A stretch of DNA of 64,000 nt. It comes from Wolinella succinogenes DSM 1740. GTDB lineage: Bacteria; Campylobacterota; Campylobacteria; Campylobacterales; Helicobacteraceae. The stretch covers positions 1,436,001 to 1,500,000 of the forward strand of contig NC_005090.1 in the NCBI RefSeq assembly GCF_000196135.1, given 5' to 3'. Shown here one piece after another: positions 54,520 through 62,970 of this stretch. Position 1 is the stretch's first letter. Each line of letters begins with the position of its first letter. The notes below the pieces were generated by a model. It saw only the letters and a program-made list of their open reading frames with translations. It was not told the origin of the DNA and did no database searches. The translations under genes were made by a program, and so were the position numbers.

Positions 54520-56204
54520 AGCGTCGTCTTTTAGGGCTAATGTTTGGCATTGGCCTTTTGCTTTTTGGGATATTGATCGCCTTCTCTTTTCAGAGCCTCC
54601 AAAAATATGATCGCCTTGAAAATCTCGCCATCCAAGGGGAAGCTCTCCGCTCTCTCTATCTTATCAAAGAGTTTTGGGACGAGCGCAAGCTAAGCCTCGC
54701 CGCCCCAGAAGAGTCTGGCACCTCCTTGCTTTTAGATCGCACCAAGCCAGAGGACGAGAGAAGACTTCAAGCGATGGGGATTGACTTTAGCTGGTTGGAA
54801 AAGCGTCTAGAGCACGAGACCTTTGCACTCTTTCCTCTCTATCATGACCCCAAACGCTGGTCTATTTGGATCAAGGAGGGCAAGGGGATCTATCGTGGAA
54901 AAGAGGTGAGGCTTGAGGCAAGGGCAGAGAAGCGTTTTAGTGATCTCCTCCAAAAAGGGGTGAAATTCACTCTATTAGAGGATTCCTCAAAGCTTAGCTC
55001 CGCCAAACTCTTTTTTGAGGAGGGAGAGCTCTCCTATCTCTTTCAAAAAGGGGTGAGTTTTGTGGATATCTATCTCCCCTTTGCTCCTGATCTCTACCTC
55101 CAAGTGACTCTTGATCGAGGCTTCTACTCGATGATGCGCACCGATTGGCGTATGAGTCTCTTCTACCTCTTTCTCTCTTTAAGTGCGATTCTGGCGCTTT
55201 TTTATCTCTTTTTGGAGCGTCTCATCCTCTCTAAAATCTCCCACATCTCCGCCAAAGTGCGTCAAATCGAAGAGACTCATGATCTCTCTTTACGAATCGA
55301 TCTTCAAGGAGGGGATGAGCTTGGCGAGTTGGCGGCTTGGATCAATGGAATGCTTAAGGAGATTGAGCGATTTCAACAAAGAGAACTAGGCAAAAGGGAG
55401 ATTCTCTTGGAAAATGAGCGGCGATTCTTGCAAAAGATCATCGACTCTTGGAATCATGCCCTCTTGGTGATGGAGGGGGAGAAGATTCTCAAAACCAATG
55501 ACGCCTTCAAGAGGCTCTTTGGAGAGTTTGACGCCCTTTCGCCAAGAGAACGAGAATCGTTTCTGCGCCCCCTATTGGAGGCCAAACCTCAAGAGAGTGT
55601 TCCGCTCTGCCTGGAGAATCAATGCCTCTTTTTTAGAGTCGATTCGCACTATCTTGGAGAGGGGCAAAGACTGCTCACCCTCACAGATGTCTCTAGGCTC
55701 AACGAGCAACTCCAAACCCTTCAAGATAGCGCCATGCGAGATTCTCTCACAGGGCTTCTCAATCGGCATGGAGTGCTCCATTTCATTCAAGAGCACCTAG
55801 AAAAAGAGGGATTTGGAGTGCTGATTTTTGATCTTGACCACTTCAAAAAGATCAATGACACCTACGGCCACCCCATAGGCGATGAGGTGTTGAGGGGCTT
55901 TGGCCTGATTCTTTCTGAGGGGCAAAGAAGCGAAGATGCGATAGGGCGTTGGGGCGGAGAGGAGTTTATTTTGGTGCTTTCAACCAAAGAATCCTCTGTG
56001 CTTCACTCTATCGCCGAGAGAGTGCGTCAAAGGCTCAAAGCGACTGCCTTTAGCGATGGTTGTCAAGGAACATTTAGGGTGAGTGTGAGCATCGGTGGGG
56101 CGATACTGAGAGAGGGAGAAAGCTTTGAAGGAGTCTATGAGAGGGCGGATAAGAATCTCTACCAAGCCAAGGCACTTGGCAGAGACCAAAGCATCGTGAT
56201 TTAA
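54516..56204 (+). CDS. Membrane diguanylate cyclase (HAMP-GGDEF)
   Basis: 562 residues. TM1 (about 5-25), a periplasmic sensor (about 26-210), TM2 (about 212-235), HAMP (about 236-290), a PAS-like segment (about 305-395), and a GGDEF domain (about 405-562) with the active motif RWGGEEFILVLS and DLDHFKKINDTYGHPIGDEVLRGF. It should make c-di-GMP. The start is a TTG overlapping the stop of the FTR1-domain gene, so the two proteins are produced together. The 3' end overlaps the convergent P-ATPase operon by four bases. Confidence 0.9.
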   Translation: MKRRLLGLMFGIGLLLFGILIAFSFQSLQKYDRLENLAIQGEALRSLYLIKEFWDERKLSLAAPEESGTSLLLDRTKPEDERRLQAMGIDFSWLEKRLEHETFALFPLYHDPKRWSIWIKEGKGIYRGKEVRLEARAEKRFSDLLQKGVKFTLLEDSSKLSSAKLFFEEGELSYLFQKGVSFVDIYLPFAPDLYLQVTLDRGFYSMMRTDWRMSLFYLFLSLSAILALFYLFLERLILSKISHISAKVRQIEETHDLSLRIDLQGGDELGELAAWINGMLKEIERFQQRELGKREILLENERRFLQKIIDSWNHALLVMEGEKILKTNDAFKRLFGEFDALSPRERESFLRPLLEAKPQESVPLCLENQCLFFRVDSHYLGEGQRLLTLTDVSRLNEQLQTLQDSAMRDSLTGLLNRHGVLHFIQEHLEKEGFGVLIFDLDHFKKINDTYGHPIGDEVLRGFGLILSEGQRSEDAIGRWGGEEFILVLSTKESSVLHSIAERVRQRLKATAFSDGCQGTFRVSVSIGGAILREGESFEGVYERADKNLYQAKALGRDQSIVI

Positions 56205-56482
56205 GATTCTTGAGCGATCTCTTTCTCTTTAGATTCTCGCTCTTTTTTTCCTTGATAGAGGAAGTGATGCCACAGGCTAAAACCCACCAATGCCGCACCA
56301 GCACCTACATGCAGGCGCTTCATGGATCGATTCTTCAGAAAAAAGGAGGTCGCCACTGTGGCGGCCAAAGCCCCTGTCATACCAATCTTGGCGATCTCTT
56401 TCTTCTCTTCAAGACTCCACACGACGACTCCTTTTCTCTCGGATTTTCTTAAATTTTTTGCAGCTGCCTTGATAGGTTTCAT
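56201..56482 (-). CDS. Small membrane protein, last gene of the P-type ATPase operon
   Basis: 93 residues. A basic N-terminus (KPIKAAAKNLRKSERKGVV), two hydrophobic helices with small residues (about 32-48, IGMTGALAATVATSFFL, and about 55-73, LHVGAGAALVGFSLWHHFL), and a highly charged C-terminus (KKERESKEKEIAQES). No family is recognised; it looks like the small membrane proteins of ferrosome- and magnetosome-type clusters. The ribosome-binding site is weak. A short AAAGGAG-preceded ATG at 56531 lies upstream in another frame. Confidence 0.6.
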   Translation of the reverse strand: MKPIKAAAKNLRKSERKGVVVWSLEEKKEIAKIGMTGALAATVATSFFLKNRSMKRLHVGAGAALVGFSLWHHFLYQGKKERESKEKEIAQES

Positions 56483-56530
56483 AGCTAAGCCACACCGTCA
56501 AAACAGCCGTAAGAGGCAACAAAAAAGGCA

Positions 56531-58696
56531 TCAGAGCTCCTTTGGATCGCGAATCTTAACGCCACCTAGAGCGTTTAAGAGTAGCCCAATGGTGGTGCCA
56601 TTATGAAGGAGTGCTGTCCTCACAGGACTCAACCACCCAAGCGCCGCCGCGCCAAGAATCGCACTATTGATTCCCAATGTAGCCTTGAAATTGCCATTGA
56701 CCTTGGCGAGGGTTGCATTGGCGACCTCTTTGGCATCCGCCACGGCGGCAATATCATCGCGGAGCAAAACCACATCCGCCGAGGCCTTGGCGATGTCGGC
56801 TCCTTTGTGCATACCAATCCCTGAGTGAGCCTTCATGAGGGCGGGTGCGTCATTGATTCCATCCCCTACAAAGGCCACTTTCTTGCCCTCTTTCATGAGA
56901 CGCTCTAATATCTCTGCCTTTTGCGTGGGAAGCAGATTGGCAAAGTAACGGTCCACCCCGATACTCTCTGCCACCTCTTTAGCCTTCTCCTCTCCATCAC
57001 CTGTGAGCATCACCACCTCTTGAACGCCCGCTTTTTTGAGCCGCTCTAGAGTCTCTTGGGCATTGGGGCGAATCTCATCTTTGAGCATCACCACCCCAAG
57101 AAGCTCTCGATCATAGCCGATATAAAGAGGCATATGCCCTTGGCTTAGATAACCTTTGAGCTCTTTTTGGTGAGAAGAGAAGTCGATTCCCTCATCATCT
57201 TCGAGAAAGTGGCGACTTCCAATCACGACGCTCTTGCCCTCAATCTCTGTCTTCACCCCATGGGCGACGATGAACTCCACCTCATCATGATGCATATGCA
57301 CAAACTCTCGCTTGCGCGCTGCCTTCACAATGGCCTGTGCCACAGGGTGAAAGTAGTGCTCTTCGGCACTGGCGGCTAGATTGAGAATGGAGGTCTCATC
57401 CCATGCGCTTGAGAAGGAGTGCACCTCAATCACCTCCAGCTCCCCTTTGGTGAGCGTGCCTGTTTTGTCAAAAACAAAGGTGTCTGCCTCATGAAGTGCC
57501 TCTAAGCTCTTGGCTCCTTTGATGATGATTCCCATCTTGCCCGCACTTCCAATAGAGGCCTTAAAAGCCACGGGAGTCGCAAGTTTGAGCGCACAAGAGT
57601 AGTCCGCTTGAAGCACTGAAGCGAGTCGGGTAAGGTCTTGACTCACCACATAGGAGAGCACCGCAAGCCCAAGAGTGATGGGAACGAGGCCATCAGCCAT
57701 CTTGGAGGCCTCAAGCTGAAGGGAAGATTTCTCTTCAAGAGAGCTTTGGATGTAGCTTCTAATCCTCGCTGTGGTCGTCTCATCACCTACATGCTCCGCC
57801 CATATTTTGATGCGCCCCTCTTCCACAACTGTGCCTGAGAGCACGCGATCGCCTCGTGACTTTCTCACGGGCTCCGCCTCTCCCGTCATGGAGATTTGGT
57901 TGAGCATTGCCTCTCCGCTCATCACATGCCCATCCACAGGAACAATCTCGCCAGCGCCTACCACCACAATATCACCCGATTTCACCTCTTGGATAGGAAC
58001 AAGAATCGTCTCGATTCTCCCCTTTTGGTGCTTCTCAATCCAAACCTCTTCCACTTGCGGCTTGGAGAGCTCCTTGATCAGGTCATCGCTCTTATAGACG
58101 GTGGCCTCTTCGATATACTCCCCAAGCGCCAGCATAAAACTCGCAGAGTTGGCTGCACGAAAATCTTGGCGATAAATAGAGATGGCCACCGCCATCGCCT
58201 CTAGGACTTTGGAGGTGAGTCCATGCTCAAAAAGGTCTTTGATTCCATCCCAGACGATGGGCGTAGAGCCAATCGCAGCCGCTCCAAGCTTGGCGTTAGG
58301 ATTTTTCAAAAAAGGTTCAAGAAGGAGAGAGGTCCCCGCTCTCACCACTCCACCTGAAGAGGGAATCTCCTCACGTAACACCAAGCAGCTATCCTTGGAA
58401 GCGCACGCTTTGCCCCTCAGACTCACTCGTTCCAAGACTCCCTTGATTGCGCTTTCCATCTCTTTAGGCTCTCGCCCCTCATGCTCTAAAATAAGATTAT
58501 TAAGAGCAGGATTGACGCGCGCGCTTTTGATTCCCTCTAGCGATTCAAGAGCGATCTGGAGCGCCATAGGCTCAGGTCTGCACCCTCCCTCATAGCAAAA
58601 AGAGTAGCGCACACGCTTGGAAGTAGCGTGCTCCAGCCTGAGAGAAAAAAGCTCGGAATTACTCGCTTTTTTGGGCTTCAAGCTCGGCCTTTGCAT
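56531..58696 (-). CDS. P1B-type metal ATPase with SCA motif (FezB-like)
   Basis: About 721 residues. A short N-terminal metal-domain-like region with RVRYSFCYEGGC and LESLEGIKSARVNPALNNLIL (an HMA fold lacking CxxC) precedes the ATPase core: SMTGEAEPVRKS (actuator), the transmembrane motif DYSCALKLATP, DKTGTLTKGE (phosphorylation), HPVAQAIVKAA (nucleotide site) and VAFVGDGINDAPAL. SCA replaces the CPC of copper/zinc pumps; this and the lack of a classical HMA fit the iron-linked P1B-6 group that includes FezB of ferrosomes. The ATG at 58696 overlaps the upstream gene by 38 bases; a TTG at 58729 is possible. Metal specificity is inferred. Confidence 0.85.
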   Translation of the reverse strand: MQRPSLKPKKASNSELFSLRLEHATSKRVRYSFCYEGGCRPEPMALQIALESLEGIKSARVNPALNNLILEHEGREPKEMESAIKGVLERVSLRGKACASKDSCLVLREEIPSSGGVVRAGTSLLLEPFLKNPNAKLGAAAIGSTPIVWDGIKDLFEHGLTSKVLEAMAVAISIYRQDFRAANSASFMLALGEYIEEATVYKSDDLIKELSKPQVEEVWIEKHQKGRIETILVPIQEVKSGDIVVVGAGEIVPVDGHVMSGEAMLNQISMTGEAEPVRKSRGDRVLSGTVVEEGRIKIWAEHVGDETTTARIRSYIQSSLEEKSSLQLEASKMADGLVPITLGLAVLSYVVSQDLTRLASVLQADYSCALKLATPVAFKASIGSAGKMGIIIKGAKSLEALHEADTFVFDKTGTLTKGELEVIEVHSFSSAWDETSILNLAASAEEHYFHPVAQAIVKAARKREFVHMHHDEVEFIVAHGVKTEIEGKSVVIGSRHFLEDDEGIDFSSHQKELKGYLSQGHMPLYIGYDRELLGVVMLKDEIRPNAQETLERLKKAGVQEVVMLTGDGEEKAKEVAESIGVDRYFANLLPTQKAEILERLMKEGKKVAFVGDGINDAPALMKAHSGIGMHKGADIAKASADVVLLRDDIAAVADAKEVANATLAKVNGNFKATLGINSAILGAAALGWLSPVRTALLHNGTTIGLLLNALGGVKIRDPKEL

Positions 58697-58991
58697 CCTC
58701 GTAGCGCTCTTTGAGCTCTTCGACTCCAATTTGCATCATTGAAGAGGCTTTGGCGAATGCCTTAAAAATAGCCTTTTGAGCAGTCTCATTCGTTAAAAGA
58801 AATGTAGCCGCCGCGCCAATGAGTGCTCCCTTGACAAAGTCTCCATTTTCTAGCCCCATAAAAGCTTTGGGTGCCTCGGGCGCACTAGAGGAGAGGGCAA
58901 AAGGATCAAAGGCTTGAGCCTGAATGTAAGGATTCTCTCCGATGGAGGGATAATTCTTGGTACTGGTCTCGTTGTTTTTGTAATCGCTCAT
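58659..58991 (-). CDS. YtxH-like small membrane protein
   Basis: 110 residues. A polar, Pro/Ser-rich N-terminus, one small-residue TM helix (about 54-70, FVKGALIGAAATFLLTN), then an amphipathic helix and charged coiled coil (VEELKERYEDAKAELEAQKSE). It resembles YtxH/glycine-zipper proteins seen in organelle-type iron clusters. Encoded upstream of and overlapping the P-ATPase gene. Function unknown. Confidence 0.7.
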   Translation of the reverse strand: MSDYKNNETSTKNYPSIGENPYIQAQAFDPFALSSSAPEAPKAFMGLENGDFVKGALIGAAATFLLTNETAQKAIFKAFAKASSMMQIGVEELKERYEDAKAELEAQKSE

Positions 58992-59011
58992 CTTTTCTCT
59001 CTTTGATTGGG

Positions 59012-59338
59012 TTATTCAGTGATTAATTTTGGAGAATCATCAAGAAGGAGATCGGCTCCCTTCTCAATAGCATAGACGCACGCCGCACCGACACTAAGGG
59101 AGGCCAGCGCTTTAAAATAGCCCGCAGGCGTTCCGATATGATTGGCTACTGCAATGGCTGAAGCTGTCACTGCGCCCCCTTGAAGGGTTTTTTTCAATGT
59201 GTCAACCCCAGCCTCTTTAGTGCTCATCTTACCCTCTTCGACACGCTTGTAGTTGATCGCTCCAGAGACAATCAATGAAGCAATCGAACCGCTCACCCAG
59301 TGACCCAAAACAGATCGAGGCATTCCCGTGTTGATCAT
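59012..59338 (-). CDS. Small two- to three-helix membrane protein
   Basis: 108 residues. Hydrophobic segments VLGHWVSGSIASLIVSGAI (about 10-28), LQGGAVTASAIAVANHIG (about 52-69) and FKALASLSVGAACVYAIEKG (about 74-93) are rich in Gly, Ala and Ser. There is no cysteine pair or known motif. The pattern resembles small magnetosome/ferrosome membrane proteins, but no homology can be claimed by eye. The ATG overlaps the upstream stop (ATGA). Confidence 0.65.
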   Translation of the reverse strand: MINTGMPRSVLGHWVSGSIASLIVSGAINYKRVEEGKMSTKEAGVDTLKKTLQGGAVTASAIAVANHIGTPAGYFKALASLSVGAACVYAIEKGADLLLDDSPKLITE

Positions 59339-59652
59339 GCTTGCTCCCCAGAAGCTGGCTCATTGGCGACCTTTTTTTTGGCTTGACTCTGGCGTGAAGG
59401 CTTTTTGGGAGCTGGCTCTTTTTTGGGGTTGGCAGATTTTTTCAAACCCTTGGCGGGAGCCTCTTTGGGGCTCTTTTGGAGCTCTCCCTTCACCTCTTCA
59501 TATTTTGCCTTTGACCTCTCCACTCCTTTGGCTGCAAGCTCTTTGGCTTTTTGGGCTCCAAGGGTGATCTCTTTTTGCAAAACCTTTCTTTTGGTGAAGG
59601 CCAACATCGCCACGCTTCCTAGGGCCAAGCCCGCAATAAATGGTAAAGGCAT
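59335..59652 (-). CDS. Small membrane protein with Lys/Ala-rich cytosolic tail
   Basis: 105 residues. One N-terminal TM (PLPFIAGLALGSVAMLAFT), then a long basic Lys/Ala/Pro-rich tail (EITLGAQKAKELAAKG, KEAPAKGLKKSANPKKEP) resembling histone-H1-like or phasin-type disordered tails. It might coat a membrane compartment or bind polyanions such as polyphosphate or DNA; this is speculation. GGAGTAG lies before the ATG. It follows the ferritin-like gene by three bases. Confidence 0.65.
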   Translation of the reverse strand: MPLPFIAGLALGSVAMLAFTKRKVLQKEITLGAQKAKELAAKGVERSKAKYEEVKGELQKSPKEAPAKGLKKSANPKKEPAPKKPSRQSQAKKKVANEPASGEQA

Positions 59653-59655
59653 CTT

Positions 59656-60333
59656 CTACTCCTTCTCTTTTGGATTTTCTTCTCTACTCTCTAGCCACTC
59701 TTTAAGCACCACGACACCCGCTCCCCCCAGAAGCAATCCCCCTAAAAAAGAGAGGTTGAATCCTTGAAGAAATCGAGTCAACTCCTCAGGTGAAGCCTTG
59801 CCTTGGGAGAATCGCTCCGCCAGCGCTCCTGCCTCTCTCCACTTCTCCGCCCCCTCTTTCCCCGCAGGAAAGAGTGCGCCCCACAACTCCCCTAAAGCGT
59901 CTTGGCTCCTAGGGGTCTCTTGCAGATGGGCTCTAAAAGCAGGGAGATGATGGTTATAAGAGGCGGCTTGCAGGCGATAAAAAATATCTCTCACCTCTGC
60001 ATCTTGTGCCGCAGGCAGTAGCCGATCGTAAAGAGCAATATTCTCTATCTCCGCCTCCACTCCTAAAGCATAAGCTTCTTGAAGCGAGTTTGGAGGGGTG
60101 ATTGCCCCTGCGAAACGATTCGGAGGGATCGCCACGCCTAGGCGTCTTGCTGCTCTCATGAGGGCTTCAATGTGTCGCGCCTCCGATTCAACAATACGGC
60201 CAAAAGGAATCTCTGATTGAAATTTGATCGCAATCGCTTTATAGGTTTCAAATGCCCTAAATTCATCCTCTAGGGCCAAAATAATTGCCTCTTCTTGCGT
60301 CAGAGAGCCTAGCCTCTGGCTATCCTCTTGCAC
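59656..60333 (-). CDS. Membrane-anchored ferritin-like protein (DUF2202-like)
   Basis: 225 residues. A four-helix ferritin-like domain (about 10-160) has Glu/ExxH metal motifs in ALEDEFRAFETYKAI, RIVESEARHIEALM, VEAEIENIALYDRL and AASYNHHLPAF. A linker and one C-terminal TM (about 195-212, FLGGLLLGGAGVVVL) follow, with a charged tail. A soluble DUF2202-type domain anchored to a membrane is unusual and fits iron oxidation or storage at a membrane surface. The start is a GTG preceded by AAAGGAG, overlapping the HMA-like gene by 14 bases. Confidence 0.78.
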   Translation of the reverse strand: MQEDSQRLGSLTQEEAIILALEDEFRAFETYKAIAIKFQSEIPFGRIVESEARHIEALMRAARRLGVAIPPNRFAGAITPPNSLQEAYALGVEAEIENIALYDRLLPAAQDAEVRDIFYRLQAASYNHHLPAFRAHLQETPRSQDALGELWGALFPAGKEGAEKWREAGALAERFSQGKASPEELTRFLQGFNLSFLGGLLLGGAGVVVLKEWLESREENPKEKE

Positions 60334-60643
60334 GAATCTCCTTTGTCAATGTATCGATTCTAGCGGCCACCTCTTCGAGATTCTTCCGCCCCAATAGATC
60401 CTCCCAAAGAGAAAAAGGGAAGATCGCCTTGTCATACTCTATCGTGAGCGAAGCCACGAGCTTGTTGATCTTAAGACTCTTGATACCTGGAATCTTGTCA
60501 ATGAATGATTCGACATCTAGGAGTGAAGTTTCTGTTGATTCTTTTTGGATGGCAGGGTCAACCCTTAGGCGAATCCTCCCGGGAACATGATGGATAGGGG
60601 TGAAATAGCGAGACAAGCGCTCTAAGTCATGCGCTTCAATCAT
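60320..60643 (-). CDS. HMA-like (HMA_2) protein, first gene of the P-ATPase operon
   Basis: 107 residues. IHHVPGRIRLRVDPAI, followed by IDKIPGIKSLKINKLVASLTIEYDKA, is the beta-alpha-beta pattern of heavy-metal-associated domains with PGRIRLR in place of the CxxC loop. Such 'RxR' HMA domains occur in ferrosome-type proteins and in the N-terminus of the associated P-ATPase. It would act as a partner or scaffold for the pump. The ATG follows GGAGTCTTGA; upstream is a 161-base gap with a degenerate Fur-like stretch near 60721-60740. Confidence 0.75.
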   Translation of the reverse strand: MIEAHDLERLSRYFTPIHHVPGRIRLRVDPAIQKESTETSLLDVESFIDKIPGIKSLKINKLVASLTIEYDKAIFPFSLWEDLLGRKNLEEVAARIDTLTKEIRARG

Positions 60644-60804
60644 TCAAGACTCCGTTTTAAAACATTTACGAAAACGATAGTAGCCTCATTTGGCTTACGT
60701 GATTTTTAAAGATTCTAGGAGTCGTTATTAAGATTATCTAACCCCACCAAAGCACCCCTTTAAAGGGCACTTTGCATGGATCACAAAAGGAGATAGATGA
60801 AGTT

Positions 60805-61965
60805 TTAAAAGGAGTATTTAGCCAAGGCTTTTACGATGTTATAGCTATCTTCTCTATTATCGTTCTTGACTCGTGCATAGATGAGCTCCGTGTTGAGGTT
60901 TTTAATAAAGCCATAACCCACACTCAAATCAAGCTCTTTCTCTTTGAGTTTTTTATCATCAGCAAGACTGAAATATTTGGTTTCACCATAGAGTGCTTCA
61001 AAGCTGAACCCCTCATACTCATATCCTGCCTTGAGGTAGTAGGTCTTGGCATCTAGCCCATAGACCCAATTGCCCTCTTCAAGAGGATTTTGATCTCCGT
61101 AGGAGGCGAGGATTCCATCTTCAACATTTGCGCCATATCCTGCACCGCCTTTCTTGTCGGTCTTGATATAGCCCACTCCTGCATTGGCTCCAAAAAATTC
61201 GAGGTTCTGCTCAATCTGCGCCACATAACCATCTTCATGATCTTGAATTTTACTATCCACATCAGCAGCCACATATTGAGCCATGGTGGAAGAGGTAAAG
61301 TCTTCGCCCAAAGCCAAAGTTGCAGTGGCTTTCAAGCCAGGCGCTCGAAGCGCTTCAGGCGCGTAATAGACATAGGGGTTGAGTTCAAGCCACTCTAAAG
61401 GAGAGTATTTCACATCCAAAACATAGACGCCTCGACTAGCGTTCATCTTCTCAAATCGCTCACTCACCTCATCAAAATCAACCACCGCTTGACGGTTGGC
61501 CCACCCTAGAACAATGGAGAGATTTTCTACAGGAGTGACGCTGCCCACCGCTCCTTCGATATAGTCTGTCAACCACTCAAGATCAACCTCTTGGCGGCCT
61601 ACAACCACTTCTCCCATTCCCTCGTGAGCCACTTTGATGTAGGCTTTGTGGAAAATAGCATTGCTCTCTATTGTCTCATCATAGCCGTCATTTTTTTCGC
61701 CAAATTTTGTCGTTCCCCATGCGCCCAATCCTAGGCTCACTCCATGCAAAGGAGCGGTCTCATAGCCAATAGAAGCACTTCCTGAGGAGAATCCTACTTT
61801 TTTAGGATCAGCGTCTTTATTCTTTTGATACTGTCCATAGACCGCCACATGACCTTCAAACTGGCCATTCTTAAAAGCCTCTTCGAGAGAACTTCCTGCT
61901 TCAGCGTTTGCCAAAGAACTTCCAAGAGCTAGCGCCAAAACAGCACTAATTGCGGTTCTTTTCAT
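60805..61965 (-). CDS. Outer-membrane porin (OprD-like, epsilonproteobacterial)
   Basis: About 386 residues. Signal peptide MKRTAISAVLALALGSSLANAE, then an acidic region (LEEAFKNGQFEGHVAVYGQYQ) and alternating beta-strand pattern rich in Gly, Tyr and Asp up to the C-terminal aromatic ALAKYSF, typical of outer-membrane barrels. It is a general or substrate-specific porin; the substrate is unknown. The ATG at 61965 gives the signal peptide; the frame extends upstream without one. A perfect CCCTTTAAAGGG palindrome lies 38-49 bases after the stop. An inverted repeat upstream may be its operator. Confidence 0.88.
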   Translation of the reverse strand: MKRTAISAVLALALGSSLANAEAGSSLEEAFKNGQFEGHVAVYGQYQKNKDADPKKVGFSSGSASIGYETAPLHGVSLGLGAWGTTKFGEKNDGYDETIESNAIFHKAYIKVAHEGMGEVVVGRQEVDLEWLTDYIEGAVGSVTPVENLSIVLGWANRQAVVDFDEVSERFEKMNASRGVYVLDVKYSPLEWLELNPYVYYAPEALRAPGLKATATLALGEDFTSSTMAQYVAADVDSKIQDHEDGYVAQIEQNLEFFGANAGVGYIKTDKKGGAGYGANVEDGILASYGDQNPLEEGNWVYGLDAKTYYLKAGYEYEGFSFEALYGETKYFSLADDKKLKEKELDLSVGYGFIKNLNTELIYARVKNDNREDSYNIVKALAKYSF

Positions 61966-61990
61966 TGTTTTACCTTTTGTTTTTGGTTTA

Positions 61991-62013
61991 ATTATGATAA
62001 GAGTTATTATAAT
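61991..62013. promoter_or_regulatory. Operator-like inverted repeat upstream of the porin
   Basis: ATTATGATAA-GAG-TTATTATAAT (61991-62000 and 62004-62013), nine of ten pairs matched, 26 bases before the porin ATG in a 69-base gap. The 10-3-10 AT-rich layout resembles the Fur boxes of Campylobacter and Helicobacter. Binding is inferred. Confidence 0.5.
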
Positions 62014-62034
62014 CAACCAAAATAAAAAGGCGCT

Positions 62035-62970
62035 TTATTGAAAGGCCATCTCCTCGGCGCGTCTCAACAATTCACGCGCTCCCTTAGCTATAAGGCGCGC
62101 GGCAAGCTCTCTCCCTAGGCGCACTGCCTCACCCTTGGGGGCACTTAGACGATCCATGAGGATCTCACTCCCATCAGGGAGCCCCACCGCTACTTTTAGA
62201 TGAAGGGTCTCTCCTTCCAAATAGGCATTCGCCCCGATTGGCACTTGACAACCCCCCTCTAGCACACGCACAAACTCTCTCTCGGCCGTGGTTTCGATTC
62301 TTGCTTTCTTATCCTCGAGAATCTGCGTGAGCCTAAAGGCCTCACTCCCCTCTTTGCACTCAATTCCCAAAGCCGCCTGCCCCATCGCGGGAATCATCAT
62401 CTCCGTGTCAATAGGAATCACATAATTGACCTCTTTCCAAAGATCGAGCCGATTCACTCCCGCCGTAGCAAGGATAATGGCATCAAAATCTCCCTCTTTG
62501 AGGCGCTTGATTCGCGTCTGAACATTTCCCCTCAAGCTCTCGGTGTCCAGGTCACTTCGCATCGACTTGATCTGCATAGAGCGCCTAAGAGAAGTGGTGC
62601 CCACCTTGGCTCCCAAAGGAAGTGTCTCTAGCGAAGCGTATTTATCGCTTAAAAAGCAGTCTCTCACATCCTCTCGCTCCGTGATCGCTGAGAGAGTGAG
62701 GCCTTCGATAAGCTCCACGGGAACATCCTTAAGAGAGTGCACGGCAAGGTCAATTTCGCCTTGAAGCATCATCTCCTCCAGCTCTTTGGTGAAAAGCCCT
62801 TTGCCACCGACCTTAGCTAAAGGCACATCTAGGATTTTATCGCCCTTGGTTTTGACGATTTTTAGCTCCACGCTAAGCCCCTCATGAGCCCTCTCTAGCT
62901 CCGCTTTTACATACTCCGCCTGCCAAAGCGCCAAGACGCTTCCTCGGGTTCCAATGATGATTTTATTCAA
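62035..62970 (-). CDS. hemC: Porphobilinogen deaminase
   Basis: Polymerises four porphobilinogens to hydroxymethylbilane in heme synthesis. 311 residues. [71 protein letters not shown] and [18 protein letters not shown] carry the dipyrromethane-cofactor Cys and the Arg cluster. The ATG overlaps the fxsA stop by four bases. Confidence 0.95.

Noticed and set aside
60756-60767. CCCTTTAAAGGG palindrome as porin terminator
   Set aside because: Perfect palindrome but with no loop and no T-run on the porin strand; too weak to call a terminator.
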